64,000 nucleotides of DNA, taken from the NCBI RefSeq assembly GCF_900155475.1, contig NZ_FXAM01000001.1:2095501-2159500 (forward strand), given 5' to 3'. Positions 14,027 to 23,441 of this stretch are shown here, piece by piece; position 1 is the first letter of the stretch; every line of letters starts with the position of its first letter. The DNA comes from Methylomagnum ishizawai (GTDB taxonomy: Bacteria; Pseudomonadota; Gammaproteobacteria; Methylococcales; Methylococcaceae). The notes under the pieces are model-generated. The model worked only from the letters and a program-made list of their open reading frames with translations. It searched no databases and had not been told where the DNA came from. The position numbers were made by a program, and so were the translations under genes.

Positions 14027-16867
14027 TCAGCGCTCCATGTGGTCCCGCCAAAGGCGTTGGACCTCGGCGCGGAGTTCCGGGTATTGGTCCGTGGGGGCCA
14101 GGGTGGGGATGTCCAGCAGCGCGGCGCGGTGGATGCGCTCGCGGAATTGGCAATAGGCCCGCCGCAGCAGTCCAGCGGCGTCCGGGTCCAGGAATCCCGC
14201 CGCCGTGAGGGAGTCGAGTTGGCGCACCACATCGGTCCATTCGGTCAGGGATTCCCGGTCTTGGGCGCCCGAAAGAACCCCGAATTGTACAAGAAACTCG
14301 ATATCGACGATACCGCCCGAATCTTGTTTCAAGTTGAAGAAACCGGGCTCCTTGGAGCCTAAATTGGCCCGCATCTTCTCGCGCATGTCGCGAACTTCAG
14401 CGCGGAGTTGTTCGGCATCGCGGGGTCGGCAGAGGGATTGGGCGCGGATGGCGCGGAATTTCTCCCCGACCTTGGGATCGCCCGCCACGCAACGGGCCTT
14501 GACCAGGGCTTGCTGTTCCCAGGTCCAGGCGCTTTGCATTTGGTAGTTCTCGTAGGCTTCCAGGCTGCTGACCAAAAGCCCCGAATTGCCCGAGGGCCGC
14601 AGCCGCAAATCCACCTCGTACAGCACGCCCGCCGGGGTGTTGGTGGTGAGCAGATGGATGATGCGCTTGCCGACGCGGGCGTAGAACTCGGCGCTGGTGA
14701 CGGGCTTCGCCCCGGTGGTGGGCGTGGTGCCGTGGCCGTCGTAGAGGAACACCAAATCCAGGTCGGAGCCATAGCCCAACTCGAAACCGCCCAGCTTGCC
14801 ATAGGCGACGACCGCGAAGCCGCAGGCTTGGTCGGAACCGGCGCAGGGGGGCGGGCCGTGTTTGGCCGCCGTCATCCGCCAGGATTGGGCGAGGGCTTCC
14901 GCCAGCACGGTTTCGGCGATAGTGGTGAGATAGTCGCTCACCACCATGATCGGGATGGCCCCGGACAAATCCGCCGCCGCCACCCGCAGCACATTGGCCT
15001 GTTTGAACTGGCGCAGGACGATCATCAGTTGCTCCGGGTCGTCCGGGTTCGCCGCCGCCAGCCGCCGGGCCAGGTCGCATTCCAGTTCGGCCTTGGACAG
15101 CGGCGTGTACAGGCTGCGCGGGTCCAGCAGTTCGTCGAGCAACAACGGATGGCGGGCGATGGTGTTGACGATCCAGGGGCTGCCCGCCGCCAAGCGCACC
15201 AATTGCGCCAAGGCTTCCGGGTTTTCCGCCAACAGGGTCAGGTAGACATTGCGGCTGGAGATGGCCTCCAACAGGCCCAGCAGCCGCTCCAGCACGGCTT
15301 CCGGTGGGTCGGTGGCGGCGGTGGCGCGTAGCAGTTTGGGCAAGAGGCGGCGCAGTTCGGCCTCGCCGCGCTGGGTCAGGTGGCGGACGGCGTGGGTGGT
15401 GCGGAAGCGCTCCAGGTGCAGGGCGGCGGGTTCCGGGTTCTGCCAGCCCAGGTTCGCCAGCGCGGCCAGCAAGGGTTCGCGTTCGGCGTGGAGCGCCCAG
15501 GTTTCCGCCGTCTCGGCCTGCCCGCCGGTCACAACTTGGCGGAAGATTTCATCCACCCCGGCCCGCACCGCGTCCAGTTCCCGCTTGAAACCCTCCCAAT
15601 CGGCATGGCCCAGCGCATGGGCGATGGCCAGCCGTGGGCGGGGATCGTGGGGCAGGTCGTGGGTCTGGCGGTCGGCGTATTGCTGTAAACGGTTCTCGAC
15701 CGTGCGGAGCTGGCGATAGGCCGCTTGCAGCCGCGCCACCACCGCCACCGGCAACAGCCGCAGTTCGCCCAGGCTGTCCAGCACCCGCAAAATTCGCCGT
15801 TCCCGCAAACGCGGTTCCTGCCCGCCCCGGATCAACTGGAAGGCTTGGCCGATGAATTCGATCTCGCGGATGCCGCCGGGGCCGAGTTTGACATTGTCCT
15901 GGCGGTCCTGGCGGGCCAGTTCGCGGGAAATTTTCTGCTTGAGCTCGCGCAATTCGCCCAGGGCGCGGTAATCGAGATAGCGCCGGTACACGAACGGGCG
16001 CAGGAAGCTTTCCAATTCCGCCCCCGCCGCGACATCCCCGGCGATAGTCCGCGCCTTGACCATGGCGTAGCGCTCCCATTCCCGCGCTTGGCCCTGGTAA
16101 TAGGCTTCCAGGGCGGCGAAGCTCATGACCGGCGGGCCGCTCTCGCCGAAGGGCCGCAGCCGGGTATCGACCCGGAACACGAAGCCGTCCTCGGTGATGG
16201 CGTCCAGCACCTTGACGAGATTCCGCGCCAGCCGGGCGTAGAACTCGGAATAATGGGTCGCCTTCTTGTCGGGCAGGATGCCGTCGTCGCGGTAGGCGAA
16301 GATCAGGTCGATATCGGAGGAGAAATTTAGCTCCCACGCCCCCAGCTTGCCCATCCCCAACACCACCAGTGATTGCGGCTCGCCCTGGGCGTTGACCGGC
16401 GTGCCCCGCGCCGCGCAAGCCAGCTTGAACAAAAAATCCAGGCTGTGGCGGACGCAGGTTTCGGCCAGCAGCGACAGGTCGCGCAAGGTTTCTTCGAGTC
16501 CGGCCCAACCCGCGATATCGCGCCAGGCGATGCGGACCATCTCCAGGTTGCGGAAGCGGCGCAGGACGGCCATCAGTTCGGTTTCGCCCGCGATGCCGTC
16601 CAGCCTTTGGCCGAGGCGCTCGGCGTATTCGCCTTCGCGGTTCGGGCGCAGCAGCCGCCCGGATTCGAGCAATTCGGCCAGGAGGGCGGGACGGCGCACG
16701 CATTCCTGGGCCACGAAGGGGCTGGCGGACCAGACCAAGGGCAGGGCGGTTTCGATTTCGGGCGGGAAATCCGGGACGGCGGTACCGGCGCGGGCGAGGT
16801 ATTCGGCCCAGGCCAGGGCGACGGGAGGGCGCAGGGCTGCGGGGAGGGCTTCAAGGTTGGGCGGCAT
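14027..16867 (-). CDS. glnE: Bifunctional glutamine synthetase adenylyltransferase/adenylyl-removing enzyme
   Basis: 946 aa from the ATG at 16867 (an ATG at 16909 would add 14 histidine/proline-rich residues); E. coli GlnE is also 946 aa. Two homologous nucleotidyltransferase halves are visible. The N-terminal deadenylylase has GMGKLGAWELNFSSDIDLIF (about 160-180) and the C-terminal adenylylase has YGKLGGFELGYGSDLDLVF (about 700-720), each with the G-G/S-x(8-10)-DxD metal motif. A helical linker with the PII-sensing region lies between. It controls glutamine synthetase activity by AMP transfer to a tyrosine. Confidence 0.96.
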   Translation of the reverse strand: MPPNLEALPAALRPPVALAWAEYLARAGTAVPDFPPEIETALPLVWSASPFVAQECVRRPALLAELLESGRLLRPNREGEYAERLGQRLDGIAGETELMAVLRRFRNLEMVRIAWRDIAGWAGLEETLRDLSLLAETCVRHSLDFLFKLACAARGTPVNAQGEPQSLVVLGMGKLGAWELNFSSDIDLIFAYRDDGILPDKKATHYSEFYARLARNLVKVLDAITEDGFVFRVDTRLRPFGESGPPVMSFAALEAYYQGQAREWERYAMVKARTIAGDVAAGAELESFLRPFVYRRYLDYRALGELRELKQKISRELARQDRQDNVKLGPGGIREIEFIGQAFQLIRGGQEPRLRERRILRVLDSLGELRLLPVAVVARLQAAYRQLRTVENRLQQYADRQTHDLPHDPRPRLAIAHALGHADWEGFKRELDAVRAGVDEIFRQVVTGGQAETAETWALHAEREPLLAALANLGWQNPEPAALHLERFRTTHAVRHLTQRGEAELRRLLPKLLRATAATDPPEAVLERLLGLLEAISSRNVYLTLLAENPEALAQLVRLAAGSPWIVNTIARHPLLLDELLDPRSLYTPLSKAELECDLARRLAAANPDDPEQLMIVLRQFKQANVLRVAAADLSGAIPIMVVSDYLTTIAETVLAEALAQSWRMTAAKHGPPPCAGSDQACGFAVVAYGKLGGFELGYGSDLDLVFLYDGHGTTPTTGAKPVTSAEFYARVGKRIIHLLTTNTPAGVLYEVDLRLRPSGNSGLLVSSLEAYENYQMQSAWTWEQQALVKARCVAGDPKVGEKFRAIRAQSLCRPRDAEQLRAEVRDMREKMRANLGSKEPGFFNLKQDSGGIVDIEFLVQFGVLSGAQDRESLTEWTDVVRQLDSLTAAGFLDPDAAGLLRRAYCQFRERIHRAALLDIPTLAPTDQYPELRAEVQRLWRDHMER

Positions 16868-16958
16868 GGGCGTCGGCGGATGGTGGTGGGATTGCCGACA
16901 TTGTAGCAATCGGCTTGGGTTCCGCTGGCCGTACCCAGGCTTGGCGGTTCCACCGCCG

Positions 16959-16994
16959 AAAAAAAACGGCGGAGGGAGCGGCCCCCTCCGCCGT
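16959..16994 (-). terminator. Intrinsic terminator of the 5'-nucleotidase gene
   Basis: Perfect 11-bp stem ACGGCGGAGGG (16966-16976) / CCCTCCGCCGT (16984-16994) with a 7-nt loop, followed on the minus strand by a T8 run (16966-16959). Lies 21 bp beyond the 5'-nucleotidase stop codon and before glnE. Confidence 0.9.
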
Positions 16995-17014
16995 GGTCCG
17001 GGCCGCGCCGGGGA

Positions 17015-18754
17015 TTACGGCAGTTGCTGGATGCGGTCCAGCGTCGGCGGGGCGACGGGCGAGTGCGCCTGGAAATAGGCTTCCAGCGCGTCGCTGTCCA
17101 AAGCGCCGCCCAGGCGGTTGCCGCCCTGGACCAGCACGCTGAAGTTGTCGCCGCCGTCGGCCAGGAAGCTGTTGACGGTGATGCGGTAGCTGGCGGCGGG
17201 ATCGACTACGACACCGCCGATCTTGATGCTGGCCGGATCGATCTTGTCGCAGGCCGGGCCGCTGGCGCTCCAGGCGTAGCCGACGCTGGCGGAGGGCAGC
17301 AGGATGCGGTTGAAGGGCTGGTTATTGGCGCAGCCGGTGAATTGCTGTTCCAACAGGGTCTCGATCTGCGCCCCGGTCAGGGTGAGGGTCACGAGGCTAT
17401 TGCCGAAAGGCTGTACGGTGAAGGCTTCGCCGAAGGTCACGTTGCCATCGCCCTCGCCTGCGGCGCCGCCCGCGAACAGGAGGTCGGCCCGCACCCCGCC
17501 CGGATTCATGAACGCGGCCACCGCGCCGCCGAAGCCGGGAGCTTGGGTGGCTTCCCACTGGGCGTCGGCGATCACGTCGCCCATGGCGTTCTCGCCGCCT
17601 GCGCTGTTGGCGCGGGTCAGGTCGGCGGTGATGCTGCCGATGGTGCGGTTGGCGATGGGACCGGCCAGCGACTTGTAGCCATCGACGATCTGCTTGATGC
17701 CGGCGTCGGGGGTGATGGCGGCGTTGCGGCGGTCCACGACCACGTTGGTGGCGTTGACGCTGATGACATTGCCGGAGGTCTTGTTCAGGACCATGTCGAT
17801 ATCGGTATAGACCCGGCCCTGGCTGTTGGCGCTGGTGACCGGGATCGAACGGCCTACCCGGTTCGGCAGCCTACAGTTGTAGGCTTGGTGGGTGTGGCCG
17901 GAAATCACCAGGTCGATGCGGTTGTTGAGTCCGGCGACGATGGACTTGATGGGAGAGCCGTCCAGGTTGCCATCGCAGGTGTTGATGGTCGCCGCCGCCT
18001 GGGTGACGGGGAGGGTGCCGCCTTGGTGGATCAACACCACCACCGCCTTCGCGCCCTGCGCCAGCAATTCGCGGCTGGCTTGGTTGATGGTGTGGGCCTC
18101 GTCCTTGAACTTGAGCCCGGCCACGCCGCTGGGGGTGACGATGGTCGGGGTTTCCTTCAGGGTCACGCCGATGAAGCCGACCTTGACGCCTTCGTATTGC
18201 TTGATGGTGTAGGCCGGAAAAATGGGTTGGCGGGTGGTCTTTTCAATCACGTTCGCCGCCAGGAATTGGAAGGTGGCGCCCTCGAACGGGACCGGGGTGC
18301 CCACCGCAGCGCCTTGGCAGCTATTGGGGTCGGTGGGATGGCAGCCGCCGTTCTGCATCCGCAGCAGTTCGGCCTTGCCCTCGTCGAATTCGTGGTTGCC
18401 GACGGCGTTGATTTCGAGTCCGGCCCGGTTCATGGTCTCGATGGTGGGTTCGTCGTGGAAAAGCGCCGACACCAGCGGGGTGGCTCCGATCAGGTCGCCC
18501 GCCGACACCACCACGGTGTTGGGGTTCTTGGCCTTGAGGTCGGCGATGGAGCCGGCCAGCCAGTCGATGCCGCCGACCGGAATGGTCGCGCTGGCGTCGG
18601 TCGGCAGGTTGCGGAAATTGCCGGGGGATTCCAATTGGCCGTGGAAATCGTTGATGGCGACGATTTTCAGGTGGACTTTATTGCCGGTGGCATGGCCGAT
18701 CCCGCAGCCCGCCAGGGTTAATGCGACCGCCGATGCGATGTGACGTGGGTTCAT
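17015..18754 (-). CDS. Periplasmic 5'-nucleotidase / 2',3'-cyclic phosphodiesterase (UshA-type)
   Basis: 579 aa. Signal sequence with possible lipobox LAGCG (Cys17). The metallophosphatase domain (about 28-330) has the dimetal motifs VAINDFHG, SAGDLIG, GNHEFDEG, VLIHQGG and SGHTHQ. The 5'-nucleotidase C-terminal domain (about 370-560) includes the substrate-binding stretches FMNPGGVRADL and FLADGGDNF. It would scavenge extracellular nucleotides by dephosphorylation. Single-gene unit with its own terminator. UshA, CpdB and related enzymes cannot be told apart with certainty by eye. Confidence 0.9.
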   Translation of the reverse strand: MNPRHIASAVALTLAGCGIGHATGNKVHLKIVAINDFHGQLESPGNFRNLPTDASATIPVGGIDWLAGSIADLKAKNPNTVVVSAGDLIGATPLVSALFHDEPTIETMNRAGLEINAVGNHEFDEGKAELLRMQNGGCHPTDPNSCQGAAVGTPVPFEGATFQFLAANVIEKTTRQPIFPAYTIKQYEGVKVGFIGVTLKETPTIVTPSGVAGLKFKDEAHTINQASRELLAQGAKAVVVLIHQGGTLPVTQAAATINTCDGNLDGSPIKSIVAGLNNRIDLVISGHTHQAYNCRLPNRVGRSIPVTSANSQGRVYTDIDMVLNKTSGNVISVNATNVVVDRRNAAITPDAGIKQIVDGYKSLAGPIANRTIGSITADLTRANSAGGENAMGDVIADAQWEATQAPGFGGAVAAFMNPGGVRADLLFAGGAAGEGDGNVTFGEAFTVQPFGNSLVTLTLTGAQIETLLEQQFTGCANNQPFNRILLPSASVGYAWSASGPACDKIDPASIKIGGVVVDPAASYRITVNSFLADGGDNFSVLVQGGNRLGGALDSDALEAYFQAHSPVAPPTLDRIQQLP

Positions 18755-18970
18755 GCGGAGTTACCTTGGTTTGTTTTTGGTCGTTGCGGTAGTGTCCGGG
18801 GGGATGGCGTGGATGTTTGGCAGGAAGCTGGCCGCGCCGCCGCCCATGGAGCGGGGCGGGATGCTAACGGGCCATTGTGAAGGGCGGCGCAAGGAAGCGT
18901 GAAGCTCTGGTGACGTGGGGGGACGGGCCGCGTTCCGGTCGCGATGGAACCCGGCCTGTCAAAGCGGCGC
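18755..18970. other. Intergenic region upstream of the 5'-nucleotidase
   Basis: 216 bp of GC-rich sequence between plsC and the 5'-nucleotidase gene. I see no gene, clear promoter or hairpin. Confidence 0.4.
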
Positions 18971-19738
18971 TTATCCGGTGGTTTCTCGCGGTGTCGATGC
19001 CGCTTGGGCATAGGGACCGAAGCCGGTGATTTCGGCCATTTGCGCTTCGATCCAGGCTTCGGCGCGGCGGTTGACCTCGCCGCTCCCGATTTCGGCGGCG
19101 TCGAGCATCGGGCCGATGCGGACTTGGATCACGCCGGGGAATTTCAAGAAGCCGTTCTTGGCCCAGTATTCCCCGGCGTTGTGTGCCACCGGCACCACCG
19201 GGCAGGCGGCGCGGTGGGCCAGCATGCCGCCGCTGCCGCCGTATTGGCCTTTCTGGCCAGGCGCGACGCGGGTGCCTTCCGGGAACAACACCACCCAGCG
19301 CCCCGCCTGGATGCGGGCCGCGCCGTCCCGGAGGATTTGCTTGAGCGCCTGCGCTTTGGCCTGGCGGTCGATGGCGATGGGTTCCTGGGTCGCCATGGCC
19401 CAGCCCCAGATGGGGATGCGCAGTAATTCCTGTTTCAGGATGAACACCACCGGCGGGAAGATCGCCTGCAAGGCAATCGTCTCGAAGGCCGATTGATGCT
19501 TGCAGATGACGACGCCGTTGCGGGCCGGGATGTTCTCCAGGCCGTGGACTTGGTAGCGGAGGCCGCACACGGCCTGCAACAGCCAGAGGCAGAACCGCAC
19601 CCAGAGGTTGGCGGCGGCGTAGCGGGTCTCGAAACGGAACGGCTTCAGCATCAGCATGGCCGGTCCGATCAAAAGGGTGGCTAGGAATTGCCCGGCGAAA
19701 AAGAGGGACGAACGGAGATAAACGCTAAGCATGGTCAT
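18971..19738 (-). CDS. plsC: 1-acyl-sn-glycerol-3-phosphate acyltransferase
   Basis: 255 aa from the ATG at 19738, which overlaps the gmhB stop by 14 bp; a second ATG at 19732 and a longer start at 19762 are also possible. N-terminal hydrophobic helix (about 8-35). The acyltransferase motif I appears as CKHQSAFET, where the usual HX4D has Glu as in the KHQSxWE subgroup of bacterial PlsC. Motif III is FPEGTRVAPG and motif IV is VVPVAHNAG. Makes phosphatidic acid from lysophosphatidic acid. The gmhB-plsC pairing is common in gammaproteobacteria. Confidence 0.9.
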   Translation of the reverse strand: MTMLSVYLRSSLFFAGQFLATLLIGPAMLMLKPFRFETRYAAANLWVRFCLWLLQAVCGLRYQVHGLENIPARNGVVICKHQSAFETIALQAIFPPVVFILKQELLRIPIWGWAMATQEPIAIDRQAKAQALKQILRDGAARIQAGRWVVLFPEGTRVAPGQKGQYGGSGGMLAHRAACPVVPVAHNAGEYWAKNGFLKFPGVIQVRIGPMLDAAEIGSGEVNRRAEAWIEAQMAEITGFGPYAQAASTPRETTG

Positions 19739-20264
19739 GGATGAGGTGCTGGGCTGCTGCATAGAGGTTGGGGAAGATGGGTATGTCCAAATCGGGATGG
19801 CGGGCCAGGGTGCGTTGGCCCTTGCCGGTTTCCAGCAGGATGGGCGCGGCCCCGACCGCCCAGGCCGCCTCCAGGTCGCGGTAGGAATCGCCCACCGCCG
19901 GGATTTGGTGCAAGTCCACGCCGTAGCGCTCGGCGAAGGCCCGGAACAGGCCGGGTTTGGGCTTGCGGCAAGCGCAGCCGTCCTCGGGTCCGTGCGGGCA
20001 GTGGAAGATGGCTTCGAGCCGCCCGCCCGCCTGGGTGATGGCCGCGAGCATCTTGGCGTGGATGCGGTCGAGGGCGGCGGTGTCGAACAGCCCCCGCGCC
20101 AGCCCGGATTGGTTGGTCAGGACCACGAGCTTGAAGCCCCGCCGGCTCAGGAGGGCGATGGCTTCGAGGCTGCCGGGGATGGGAATCCATTCCTCGGGGC
20201 ATTTGATATAGGCGTCGGAGTCTTCGTTGATGACGCCGTCGCGGTCGAGAATGATGAACGACAT
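19725..20264 (-). CDS. gmhB: D-glycero-beta-D-manno-heptose-1,7-bisphosphate 7-phosphatase
   Basis: 179 aa HAD-superfamily phosphatase. The nucleophile motif is LDRDGVIN; motif II is VVLTNQSGLARG. The zinc-binding loop, characteristic of GmhB, is HCPHGPEDGCACRKPKPG. Motif IV is AVGDSYRDLEAA. Removes the C7 phosphate in ADP-heptose synthesis for the LPS inner core. AAGGAG lies 11 nt before the ATG at 20264. Overlaps plsC, indicating one operon. Confidence 0.95.
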   Translation of the reverse strand: MSFIILDRDGVINEDSDAYIKCPEEWIPIPGSLEAIALLSRRGFKLVVLTNQSGLARGLFDTAALDRIHAKMLAAITQAGGRLEAIFHCPHGPEDGCACRKPKPGLFRAFAERYGVDLHQIPAVGDSYRDLEAAWAVGAAPILLETGKGQRTLARHPDLDIPIFPNLYAAAQHLIHDHA

Positions 20265-20384
20265 GGGCTGGGTGGCTCCTTGTAAACCAGCGGGCGCGGA
20301 AGGATAAGCCAGTTGCGGGAAGCCCCGCCAGTGGTCCGGGGGGCGGAGCCGGTTTAAAACCGTAGTATCATGCGCCCGCTTCGC

Positions 20385-20414
20385 CCGGCCCGGCTTCCGC
20401 GGGGACCGGGCCGG
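20385..20414 (+). promoter_or_regulatory. Leader hairpin upstream of hopJ
   Basis: Perfect 9-bp stem CCGGCCCGG (20385-20393) / CCGGGCCGG (20406-20414), followed by AGCCTTTTCC. It is a terminator-like structure ending 32 bp before the hopJ start. It could be an attenuator or only a stable leader. A TAGTAT box lies just upstream at about 20363. Confidence 0.4.
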
Positions 20415-20446
20415 AGCCTTTTCCGACCCGCTATTTCAGGATTCCG

Positions 20447-20830
20447 ATGCCCGTGAACACCGCCACCCCCCCCGAACTCGCAGCCTTCCTCGCCCAAGTC
20501 GCCGCCGGCCAGCCGGTCGCCTTCCGGGAGACCCTGGACATGATCGCCGCCCATTACGACTACCGCCCGGCGCGGTTCCATAACGGCCTCGGGGCGGAGC
20601 GCCTGACCAACGAACCGGGAATCAACGAGGGTTCTTGCAAAATCTTCGCCTTCGCCCGGTGCCACGGCCTGCCCGAAGCCGCGACCCTGGCCTTGTTCGG
20701 CGAATATTACCGCGACGAGGTCTTGCCCAACCCGGATGGCGAGGGTCATAAGAACATCCGTGCCTTCATGAAGCACGGCTGGGCCGGGGTGGCGTTCGAG
20801 TCCGAGCCTTTGACGCCGCGCTTTGCCTGA
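20447..20830 (+). CDS. HopJ-type protein
   Basis: 127 aa. TPPELAAFLAQVAAGQPVAFRETLDMIAAHYDYRP, RFHNGL, NEPGINEGSCKIFAFA and LFGEYYRDEV are the conserved blocks of the HopJ family. That family was named after a Pseudomonas type III effector but is widespread in non-pathogens, where it is probably a metabolic or housekeeping protein. No secretion genes are nearby, so an effector role is unlikely. Biochemical function unknown. Confidence 0.85.
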   Translation: MPVNTATPPELAAFLAQVAAGQPVAFRETLDMIAAHYDYRPARFHNGLGAERLTNEPGINEGSCKIFAFARCHGLPEAATLALFGEYYRDEVLPNPDGEGHKNIRAFMKHGWAGVAFESEPLTPRFA

Positions 20831-20973
20831 TTCCCTGCGCCGTCTGGTCCCTCCGCCCGATTTCGTGTTTAATCGCGGCCCGATGCGCGGCACCGGCCCG
20901 GTGCGGGAACGTTCGTGGCGGGGCTTTTGTCTCAGCGCTGGCGAATTTCGGCCTGATCCCCAAGGAGCATGAC

Positions 20974-21267
20974 ATGGCTTTTTTCCTACAAATCCTGGCG
21001 GTGGTGGTTGCGCCGCTGATCTTCATCATCGGTCTCATCAAGCCCAAATGGGTCCTGTTCTGGATGAAGGAACCGGACCGGCTCTGGTCTACCACCATCG
21101 CGTTGTTGTTGTTCATGGGTTCGTTCACCGCGTGGTCGGAAATGCGGATGCCGCACAAGACCGCCATGGAACGTGAACACGAGATGGAACTGAAGCAACA
21201 GCGGCAAGAAAAACAGAAGCGCGGCTCCCCCGAGCGCCAGAACGAGTTGCAATTGGATCGCCTATGA
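20974..21267 (+). CDS. Small two-helix membrane protein
   Basis: 97 aa with AAGGAG 10 nt upstream. Two hydrophobic helices (about 4-24 and 38-56), then a highly charged C-terminal tail (MEREHEMELKQQRQEKQKR) that is probably cytoplasmic and helical. Not recognised. Its stop overlaps the start of the MFS gene by 4 bp (ATGA), so the two are translationally coupled and may act together. Confidence 0.65.
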   Translation: MAFFLQILAVVVAPLIFIIGLIKPKWVLFWMKEPDRLWSTTIALLLFMGSFTAWSEMRMPHKTAMEREHEMELKQQRQEKQKRGSPERQNELQLDRL

Positions 21268-22526
21268 TCCCCGCCCGGCGCGCCCTGTCGCGGGCACGCC
21301 GGCCCGGCCTCTTGGCCGTCCCCGCAAGGCCGATCCTCCCCATGATGCCCCGCGCCGTTCTCCAATTGCCCGCCACCGTTTGGATGTTGGGCTGCATCAG
21401 CTTCCTCAACGATACCGCCGGCGAACTGGTCTATCCCTTGCTGCCGATCTATTTCGCCGTGGTGTTGCAGGTCGAGCCGCGGATTTTCGGTTTCATCGAG
21501 GGTTCGGCCTTGGCGGTGAACAGCCTGTTGCAACTGGTGTCGGGGCGGGCGGCGGATCGTAGCCGTTCGGCCAAGGGCTGGGTGGTGGCGGGGTATGGCA
21601 TCGCGGCGGTGTCGCGGCCCATGCTGGCTTTCGCCCAGTCCTGGCCGGTGGCGATGGGGTTCCGTTTGGCCGACCGGATGGGGAAGGGCTTGCGCTCATC
21701 GCCGCGCGATGCCTTGCTGGCCTTGTCCGCCGCGCCCGGACAACGGGGTTTGGCCTTTGGCTTCCATCGCGCCATGGACAATGTCGGGGCGGTGGCCGGT
21801 CCCTTGATGGCGGCGTGGTTGTTGGAGCAAAAAGCCGATTTGCGGCAGGTGTTGCTATGGACCGCCGTGCCGGGCTTGCTGACGGTGGCGCTGACCCTGT
21901 GCCTCAAGGATGTGGAGCGCGAGGCGCGGCCCGCCGTGCCGTTCGATTGGCGGATCGGGACGTTCTCGCTGGCGTTCCGGCGCTATTTGCTGGTGCTGGG
22001 CGTGTTCACGCTGGGATTCCCGTCCAGCTTGTTCTTGTTGTTGCGTGCCCGCGAATTGGGGGTGCCGGATGCCGAGTTGCCTTTGCTGTGGGCCGGGGTG
22101 TCCTTGGTCGCCGCGCTGTGTTCCACGGGGTTTTCGGCCTGGTCCGACCGGGTGGGGCGCAAAACCATGATCGTCGCGGGCTGGTGGGTGTATTCGGCGA
22201 TCTTGCTGTTGCTGGGTTTCGATGGTTGGTCCAAGGCGTGGCTGTGGCCCTTGTTCGCCATGTATGGCCTGTTCTTCGCCGCCACCGAGGGGGCGCAGAA
22301 AGCCCTGGTGGCCGATATGGTGCCGCGCCATGGCGTGGGCACGGCCTTCGGCTGGTTCAACCTGGTCACGGGGTTGTTGTTGCTGCCGGCTTCCTTGATC
22401 TTCGGGGGACTGACGCAGGCGTTCGGCTCGGCCTGGGCCTTCGGGTTCTCGGCGGCTTGCGCGGTGGCGGCGACGGTTTTGCTGATCGTCGCCGTGCCGC
22501 GCCCGGAGCGGCATCCCGACCCGTAG
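21264..22526 (+). CDS. MFS transporter
   Basis: 420 aa with about 11-12 membrane helices. The loop-2 signature is seen as GRAADRSRSAKGW, and FRLADRMGKGLRSSPRDALLA is typical of a family of MFS permeases annotated as multidrug or unknown. A second-half repeat is FSAWSDRVGRKTM. The ATG at 21264 overlaps the preceding stop; an alternative ATG at 21342 would remove a basic 26-residue extension. Substrate not deducible. Convergent with ppsR (1 bp between stops). Confidence 0.85.
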   Translation: MIPARRALSRARRPGLLAVPARPILPMMPRAVLQLPATVWMLGCISFLNDTAGELVYPLLPIYFAVVLQVEPRIFGFIEGSALAVNSLLQLVSGRAADRSRSAKGWVVAGYGIAAVSRPMLAFAQSWPVAMGFRLADRMGKGLRSSPRDALLALSAAPGQRGLAFGFHRAMDNVGAVAGPLMAAWLLEQKADLRQVLLWTAVPGLLTVALTLCLKDVEREARPAVPFDWRIGTFSLAFRRYLLVLGVFTLGFPSSLFLLLRARELGVPDAELPLLWAGVSLVAALCSTGFSAWSDRVGRKTMIVAGWWVYSAILLLLGFDGWSKAWLWPLFAMYGLFFAATEGAQKALVADMVPRHGVGTAFGWFNLVTGLLLLPASLIFGGLTQAFGSAWAFGFSAACAVAATVLLIVAVPRPERHPDP

Positions 22527-22527
22527 C

Positions 22528-23340
22528 TCACCATCGCAACCGCTTCAATGCCGAGCGGTGCAGGACGGTGGTGGCGATTTCCTCCACCGACATATTCGAG
22601 GTATCCAGGCAGGGGATGCCCGCCGTTTGGAACAAGGCCGCGGCGGCTTGGATTTCCCGGCGGCATTGCGGGAGCGCGGCATAGCGGCTGCCGGGCCGGC
22701 GTTCTTCCCGCAGCAGGTGCAGGCGTTCCGGGGCCAGCGTCAGCCCGAACAGCTTGTCCCGCCATGCCCGCAAGGTCCGGGGCAATTCCACCCGTTCCAG
22801 TTCTTCCTCGGCCAGTGGATAATTGGCCGCCGCGACGCCATATTGCAGGGAGAGATAGAGGCAGGCCGGGGTTTTCCCTGAACGCGACACGCCAACCAGG
22901 ATGATATCGGCTGCGCCGTAGGCATCGGCCCTCAGCCCGTCGTCGGTGTCCAGCGCGAATTTCAGCGCCTCGATCCGCTCCCGGCCCTGGGCGTGGAATC
23001 CATGGGCGCGTCCCACCGCCTGCGCCGATTGGAGTCCCAGGGCGGTTTCCAGCCGCTCGATATGACCCTCGAACACATCGAACACCACCGCGCCGCTGGC
23101 CATCAACAGGGTGCGTAGCCCGGCGTTGGCGAGGCTGCTGAACACCAGGGGCGCTTGCCCGCTGTCGCGCTGGCTGGCTTGGATGCGCTGGCAGGCGGCG
23201 CGCAGTTTGACCTCGGTATCGACGAAGGGCAGGGTGGTGCGCTCGAACCGGAAATCCGGGAACTGGCTTAGAAGGCTGCGGCCCAGGGCTTCCGCCGTGA
23301 TGCCGGTATGGTCGGAGATGAAGAAAACGGCGCGGTCCAT
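22528..23340 (-). CDS. ppsR: Posphoenolpyruvate synthase regulatory kinase/phosphorylase
   Basis: 270 aa from the ATG at 23340 (GAGAGG upstream; a longer frame to 23430 has no family match). It begins FFISDHTGITAEALGRSLLSQF. The P-loop is GVSRSGKTPACLYLS; TLAPERLHLLREERRPGSRYA and LDTSNMSVEEIATTVL are conserved. This is the DUF299 family: ADP-dependent kinase/pyrophosphorylase that switches PEP synthase off and on. E. coli PpsR is 277 aa. No ppsA in the window. Confidence 0.95.
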   Translation of the reverse strand: MDRAVFFISDHTGITAEALGRSLLSQFPDFRFERTTLPFVDTEVKLRAACQRIQASQRDSGQAPLVFSSLANAGLRTLLMASGAVVFDVFEGHIERLETALGLQSAQAVGRAHGFHAQGRERIEALKFALDTDDGLRADAYGAADIILVGVSRSGKTPACLYLSLQYGVAAANYPLAEEELERVELPRTLRAWRDKLFGLTLAPERLHLLREERRPGSRYAALPQCRREIQAAAALFQTAGIPCLDTSNMSVEEIATTVLHRSALKRLRW

Positions 23341-23441
23341 GGCGGTGCCTCTCTGGGTGGCGCGGGTCGAATCTTCCGTCATCCGAACGGTTTTTTCCAC
23401 TACGCGGCCCGCCGGCGCGGGCCTCCACATGAGGGTGTTTT

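Noticed and set aside
17024-18721. 565-residue + strand frame opposite the 5'-nucleotidase
   Set aside because: Antisense shadow; the minus strand has clear metallophosphatase motifs.
20447-20830. HopJ protein as a type III effector
   Set aside because: The family is widespread in free-living bacteria and no secretion system is encoded near it.
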